Position numbers and translations under genes: made by a program
Part shown: one piece after another, positions 19,494 through 22,445 of the stretch
How the letters are laid out: every line of letters starts with the position of its first letter
Position numbering within the stretch: position 1 is the stretch's first letter
Notes under the pieces: model-generated
Told to the model about the DNA's origin: nothing
The model's input: the letters and a program-made list of their open reading frames with translations, nothing else
The model's database searches: none
IMG/VR virus record: IMGVR_UViG_3300028844_002925
Location: 1-22,445 of that record
Origin: a virus
Reading direction: 5' to 3' (one strand)
DNA length: 22,445 nt

Positions 19494-21275
19494 ATGCAGG
19501 AATTAACAGAGCGCGGGATTGCGCTTAAGAATTTCGCCGTTGGCGATCATAAATCTATTTGTCCCGAGTGTAGCCACACGAGGCGAAACAAATCGGATCA
19601 GTGTCTATCAATTACTATTGAGCCTGACGGTGGAGCCGTTTGGAAATGCCACCACTGTGAATGGTCGGGCGGCATAGCGGGTAGAAGCTACAGGAGCGAT
19701 CAGGAGAGCTATTCCGCAATCAAGGTCAAAGCACCCGAGAAAAGGCCTACACCCGTTCCACCGCTTCCCAAAACGTCCCTGCTAGAGCAGCACTATGATT
19801 GGTTTGCTAAGCGCGGGATAAGCCGCGAAACGGTGGACGATTTCGGGATCATTAGAACGCAGAAGTTTTTTGGGAATGGGGAGCAGGGATGCATTGGCTT
19901 TCCCTATTTTGAAAACGGCGAAGTGGTCAACGTAAAGTATCGAACCAGCACCAAGGACTTTAGACAGGAAAAAAATGCAAAGAAAACGCTCTTCAATATC
20001 GACAGGCTACGCGAGGAAGAAACAATCATTTTCGTTGAGGGTGAGATGGATGTTATCGCCTGTTATGAAGCGGGTTTCAAGAATGCGGTTTCGTTGCCAG
20101 ATGGAGCGCCTAAAGAAGCAAAGTTTGAAGAGGGAGACAAAAGGTTCTCGGCAATTTCAAACTGCGCAGATGCGCTCGACGGGAAAGAGCGTGTAATTAT
20201 TGCGGTTGATAATGATGAGGCGGGAAACGCCTTGAAGCTTGAGCTTGCCCATAGGTTTGGCAAGGACCGCTGTTCAGTTGTTTCTTGGCCTAGCTATAAT
20301 GGCAAGCAGTTGAAAGATGCCAATGAGGTTCTTTTAGCTTTTGGTCACGACATCCTGATTGATTGCATAAACGCGGCGGAGCCTTTTCCCGTCGAGGGCG
20401 TTTATTCAGTCAAGGACTACCGCCGCGAGGTGTTCGACATATACACGGGCAATATTCAAAAGCCTGTTGATACTGGGTTCCCAAACCTTGATGAGTTTTA
20501 TCAGGTCATGTCAGGGACTTTTGCTTTGGTCACGGGGATACCTAATCACGGTAAATCAAACTTTCTTGATCACATGGCGGTCAATCTTATGAAGCGGCAT
20601 GACTGGAAGTTTGCGGTTTTCTCACCAGAGCATTCAACGCCAAACCATATCCGCCGACTGGCAGAGAAGATCATTGAGAAGCCTTTTGATGTTGGCCCCA
20701 ATATCCGAATGTCGAAAGATGAACTGGGCAGGGCTATGGACGCCTTGGACCAGTATTTCTTTTTCATGGAGAGCGAGGACGAAATCCCTTCGATTGATTG
20801 GCTGCTAGCAAAGTGCAAAAGCGCGGTCCTGAGGTTTGGTTGTCGAGGAATAATCATTGACCCGTACAACGAGATCGACGCCACGCGCAGCGGAGCGAAG
20901 AGAGAGGACGAGCATATCCGAGATCTGATCAGTAAGTGTAAATCGTTTTGCAGATCCCACAATGTGGCAATGTGGATGGTTGCCCACCCTGCCAAGATGC
21001 GGCGGGACGAAACGGGAGCCTATCCGCCGCCCAGCTTGTATGATGTTAGCGGCTCGGCTCACTGGAATAATATGGCGGATGTTGGTCTGGTTGTGCATCG
21101 TGATTTTGAGGAAGGGCAGACAAGAGTGATCACCCGCAAGATCCGAGAGCAGGGGCTTTATGGTTCGATAGGCGAAGCTTTCTTTTCCTATAACCTATCA
21201 AAGCACATTTACGAGCCTGTTGCAGAAACGCCATTGCATTCCGAAAGCTATCAAAATCACTGGACGCAAGACTAG
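19494..21275 (+). CDS. Primase-helicase (T7 gp4/Twinkle-like)
   Basis: The 593-residue protein unwinds and primes at the replication fork. Zinc-binding domain: C23-P-E-C26 and C52-H-H-C55. TOPRIM primase core: IIFVEGEMDVIACYEAG with E182 and VIIAVDNDEAGN with D239 and D241. Linker, then a RecA-like helicase: Walker A TGIPNHGKSN at 347-356, Walker B GIIIDPYNE with D456, H498 in MWMVAHPAKM, and a C-terminal NMADVGLVVHRDFEEG. All motifs are intact, so both activities are expected. No phage DNA polymerase is seen in the window. AGGA lies upstream of the ATG. Confidence 0.92.
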   Translation: MQELTERGIALKNFAVGDHKSICPECSHTRRNKSDQCLSITIEPDGGAVWKCHHCEWSGGIAGRSYRSDQESYSAIKVKAPEKRPTPVPPLPKTSLLEQHYDWFAKRGISRETVDDFGIIRTQKFFGNGEQGCIGFPYFENGEVVNVKYRTSTKDFRQEKNAKKTLFNIDRLREEETIIFVEGEMDVIACYEAGFKNAVSLPDGAPKEAKFEEGDKRFSAISNCADALDGKERVIIAVDNDEAGNALKLELAHRFGKDRCSVVSWPSYNGKQLKDANEVLLAFGHDILIDCINAAEPFPVEGVYSVKDYRREVFDIYTGNIQKPVDTGFPNLDEFYQVMSGTFALVTGIPNHGKSNFLDHMAVNLMKRHDWKFAVFSPEHSTPNHIRRLAEKIIEKPFDVGPNIRMSKDELGRAMDALDQYFFFMESEDEIPSIDWLLAKCKSAVLRFGCRGIIIDPYNEIDATRSGAKREDEHIRDLISKCKSFCRSHNVAMWMVAHPAKMRRDETGAYPPPSLYDVSGSAHWNNMADVGLVVHRDFEEGQTRVITRKIREQGLYGSIGEAFFSYNLSKHIYEPVAETPLHSESYQNHWTQD

Positions 21276-21517
21276 GCGCAGGGTATAGAGGGGTAGCTTA
21301 CTAGGTTCTCTGGTTTGCTTCGTGGTGTTGGGGATGGGTTACGGCCTGTCCCCTTTCCTTTTGGACCACTCGGTCCCTTTGGCCCCGTTCTCTTTGGACC
21401 CTTTGGAACTGTTGCAGTTATTTTTTTGTTGACTGATGTGGGTTTTATCTGCCAGTATAATTTTTGACATGCGAGGGGTGTCTCCATTTCATCGGGTTGA
21501 TATTTGGTTTTGGTCAT
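21272..21517 (-). CDS. Doubtful ORF with collagen-like Lys-Gly-rich segment
   Basis: An 81-residue frame: MTKTKYQPDEMETPLACQKL, then a basic stretch containing GPKGPSGPKGKG and a Pro/Ser-rich end. Four X-Lys-Gly sites occur in the middle. Its ATG follows GGGGCTTTA, but that sequence is one arm of a strong hairpin, and no clear promoter is seen, so it may be noncoding. The interval 21276-21632 otherwise holds only the two hairpins. A conserved homologue would be needed to accept it. Confidence 0.3.
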   Translation of the reverse strand: MTKTKYQPDEMETPLACQKLYWQIKPTSVNKKITATVPKGPKRTGPKGPSGPKGKGTGRNPSPTPRSKPENLVSYPSIPCA

Positions 21518-21518
21518 T

Positions 21519-21550
21519 AAAGCCCCGCGGGCTAAACACGCGGGGCTTTT
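21519..21550 (+). terminator. Terminator after primase-helicase operon
   Basis: AAAGCCCCGCG (21519-21529) pairs with CGCGGGGCTTT (21539-21549) around a 9-base loop, ending in TTTT on the rightward strand. It lies 240 bases after the primase-helicase stop. The symmetric A and T flanks could also make it work leftward. Confidence 0.75.
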
Positions 21551-21567
21551 ACCATTCTGCAACAGGC

Positions 21568-21594
21568 AAAAAAAATCCCCGCGGCTGCGCGGGG
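21568..21594 (-). terminator. Strong terminator of the cyclotransferase-like gene
   Basis: On the minus strand CCCCGCG (21594-21588) pairs with CGCGGGG (21583-21577) around CAGC, followed by A and then eight T. It lies about 40 bases beyond the stop of the leftward cyclotransferase-like gene and is a textbook intrinsic terminator. Confidence 0.9.
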
Positions 21595-21632
21595 AGTAGT
21601 TGAGGCGGATATGAAGATACCCGAAACTTATC

Positions 21633-22124
21633 TTACCTCAGCACGGAGCTTCTGGCAAGGCTGGGGGCGCGGTATCGTTTCGAGGTATATCCAACCGTCC
21701 TAACCTTTAAGCTCTCCTTGAGCGCCCTCTCTAGGTCGCTGTGATCTAATCCGCAATCGGTGTAACCTTCATAGATCCCGTCATAGTAATACTTAGAAGG
21801 TCTGCCTATGTCGTGGCCGTTCATAACATAGGCCATGATCCAGTCCCCTGTTTCCTTGCCATCCTTAAGGATCTTCCAGTATTGCTTTCTGTAGAGGCGG
21901 GGAAAGCCCTCATAAATGTCTAGTGATTTCTCGCAAGCCTCGGTGATGTTCCATAGCATCACTTGGACCTGATCCCCCTTTGATGGGATGATGTCGGCCA
22001 CGCCCTTAAACACTAGCTTATAGTCTGGTAGGACCATCGCCTTATGTATGGTTGCGGCGGGGCAACGGTAGGACATCTGATCTTTGTTGAGGTTGGAGCC
22101 ATAGGCGGCGTAGTAAATATTCAT
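21633..22124 (-). CDS. Gamma-glutamylcyclotransferase-like protein (GGCT/AIG2 fold)
   Basis: A 163-residue protein: MNIYYAAYGSNLNKDQMSYR with the YGSNL substrate-loop motif at 8-12, RCPAATI, then LDIYEGFPRLYRKQYW with probable catalytic E72, and IMAYVMNG. The family forms 5-oxoproline from gamma-glutamyl peptides or amines. Phage members are often linked with amide-ligase (peptide tagging) genes, but none is visible here; the upstream leftward gene is cut by the window. GGAAA precedes the ATG. Its role could be editing of a glutamyl conjugate on DNA, protein or cell wall; unknown. Confidence 0.85.
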   Translation of the reverse strand: MNIYYAAYGSNLNKDQMSYRCPAATIHKAMVLPDYKLVFKGVADIIPSKGDQVQVMLWNITEACEKSLDIYEGFPRLYRKQYWKILKDGKETGDWIMAYVMNGHDIGRPSKYYYDGIYEGYTDCGLDHSDLERALKESLKVRTVGYTSKRYRAPSLARSSVLR

Positions 22125-22159
22125 CTCTGATTTCCTTTCGTGGTGGTGGTGAGCGGGGC

Positions 22160-22445
22160 TTACGCCGCCGCCCGTTGTGAACCTGTTGCTAGGCTAGTCA
22201 CCCGCGCCGCGACATATGCCGCGACCTCGGGGCGGATGCCGCGCATCCAAGTGTCTGATGCGTTGCCCGTTAAGCTTTCGACTAATTGGGCAAAGCCCGT
22301 AGTGAATGTTGGACCCGCTTGGCGAGTGCGCCGCGCCGCCGTTGGATGACAAGCGCCTTGAGCATAGAAGCGGAACATCTCTTGACCCGATACGGTCAAA
22401 ACCAATGCGCCACTAGCGTTATAGATTTTCCAATTACGGCCTGAT
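22160..22445 (-). CDS. Unknown protein, 5' end cut by window
   Basis: The leftward frame is open to the window end, so the TTG at 22405 need not be its start; 94 residues are visible. They read RNWKIYNASGALVLTVSGQE, MFRFYAQGACHPTAARRTRQ, then LVESLTGNASDTWMRGIRPE and end VTSLATGSQRAAA. A beta N-terminal part followed by helical, Arg/Ala-rich sequence. The GC content is higher than in neighbouring genes. It ends 36 bases before the cyclotransferase-like start. No family recognised. Confidence 0.6.
   Translation of the reverse strand, partial: SGRNWKIYNASGALVLTVSGQEMFRFYAQGACHPTAARRTRQAGPTFTTGFAQLVESLTGNASDTWMRGIRPEVAAYVAARVTSLATGSQRAAA

Noticed and set aside
21430-21465. Rightward promoter TTGACT...TATAAT
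   Set aside because: The hexamers are about 21 bases apart, too far for a normal sigma70 promoter, and no convincing gene follows.
21473-21600. Short rightward frame starting MRGVSPFH
   Set aside because: It runs through both terminator hairpins, so it is almost certainly noncoding.
22140-22349. Rightward 69-residue frame at the window end
   Set aside because: Antisense to an open leftward frame that runs off the window and has no ribosome site of its own.

Overview
The window reads as part of a tailed double-stranded DNA phage (siphovirus-like) genome. It has compact gene packing with many ATGA and TAATG start/stop overlaps, a head-tail joining and tail-assembly gene order, a tape measure gene, a lysis cluster, a phage recombination module and a primase-helicase. 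The major tail protein, the two tail-assembly chaperone frames, and a GTA-type 3-TM holin resemble the equivalent genes of alphaproteobacterial gene transfer agents and their relatives. A marine alphaproteobacterial host is therefore my inference. Terminase, portal, protease and capsid genes are not here; they presumably lie upstream of base 1. I see no integrase, tRNA, CRISPR array or insertion sequence.

Layout, rightward late genes (1-11657): the 3' part of a lysyl-hydroxylase-like (PLOD-type) 2OG-Fe(II) oxygenase; a lysine-free protein made of about twenty 23-residue repeats; a BppU-like small protein; a head-tail connector carrying an inserted amicyanin-like cupredoxin domain and broken by a +1 frameshift; head closure; a gp10-type protein with a fresh 63-bp tandem duplication; a DUF3168 protein; the major tail protein; tail chaperone frames that appear to be joined by a -1 frameshift at a stop codon; tape measure; a tail protein; then a run of small membrane proteins, a GH19 endolysin and an FkbM methyltransferase. 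Hairpins between 11658 and 11711 separate this from the convergent leftward genes.

Leftward genes (18039 down to 11722): a recombination block (PD-(D/E)XK exonuclease, ERF annealing protein, small ORF, XRE regulator, SSB-like protein, HNH protein, a conserved unknown, excisionase-type HTH). A terminator and a clear promoter at 14.24 kb follow. That promoter drives a block of small genes ending with an XRE regulator, a 30-residue membrane peptide, a SleB-type cell wall hydrolase and a GIY-YIG protein. A palindrome of form CCCCRAWATGGGG overlaps the -10 of the 14.24-kb promoter and recurs in the 18.1-kb divergent control region, which also has two 21-bp-period direct repeats.

Rightward early genes (18227-21275): an XRE/Cro-like regulator, a DUF1064 putative nuclease, a promoter, a replication-initiator-like HTH protein, and a Twinkle/T7 gp4-like primase-helicase. 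Two strong GC hairpins lie at 21.5-21.6 kb. Beyond them, leftward, are a gamma-glutamylcyclotransferase-like gene and a gene cut by the window edge.

All family calls come from reading motifs by eye; no database search was run.
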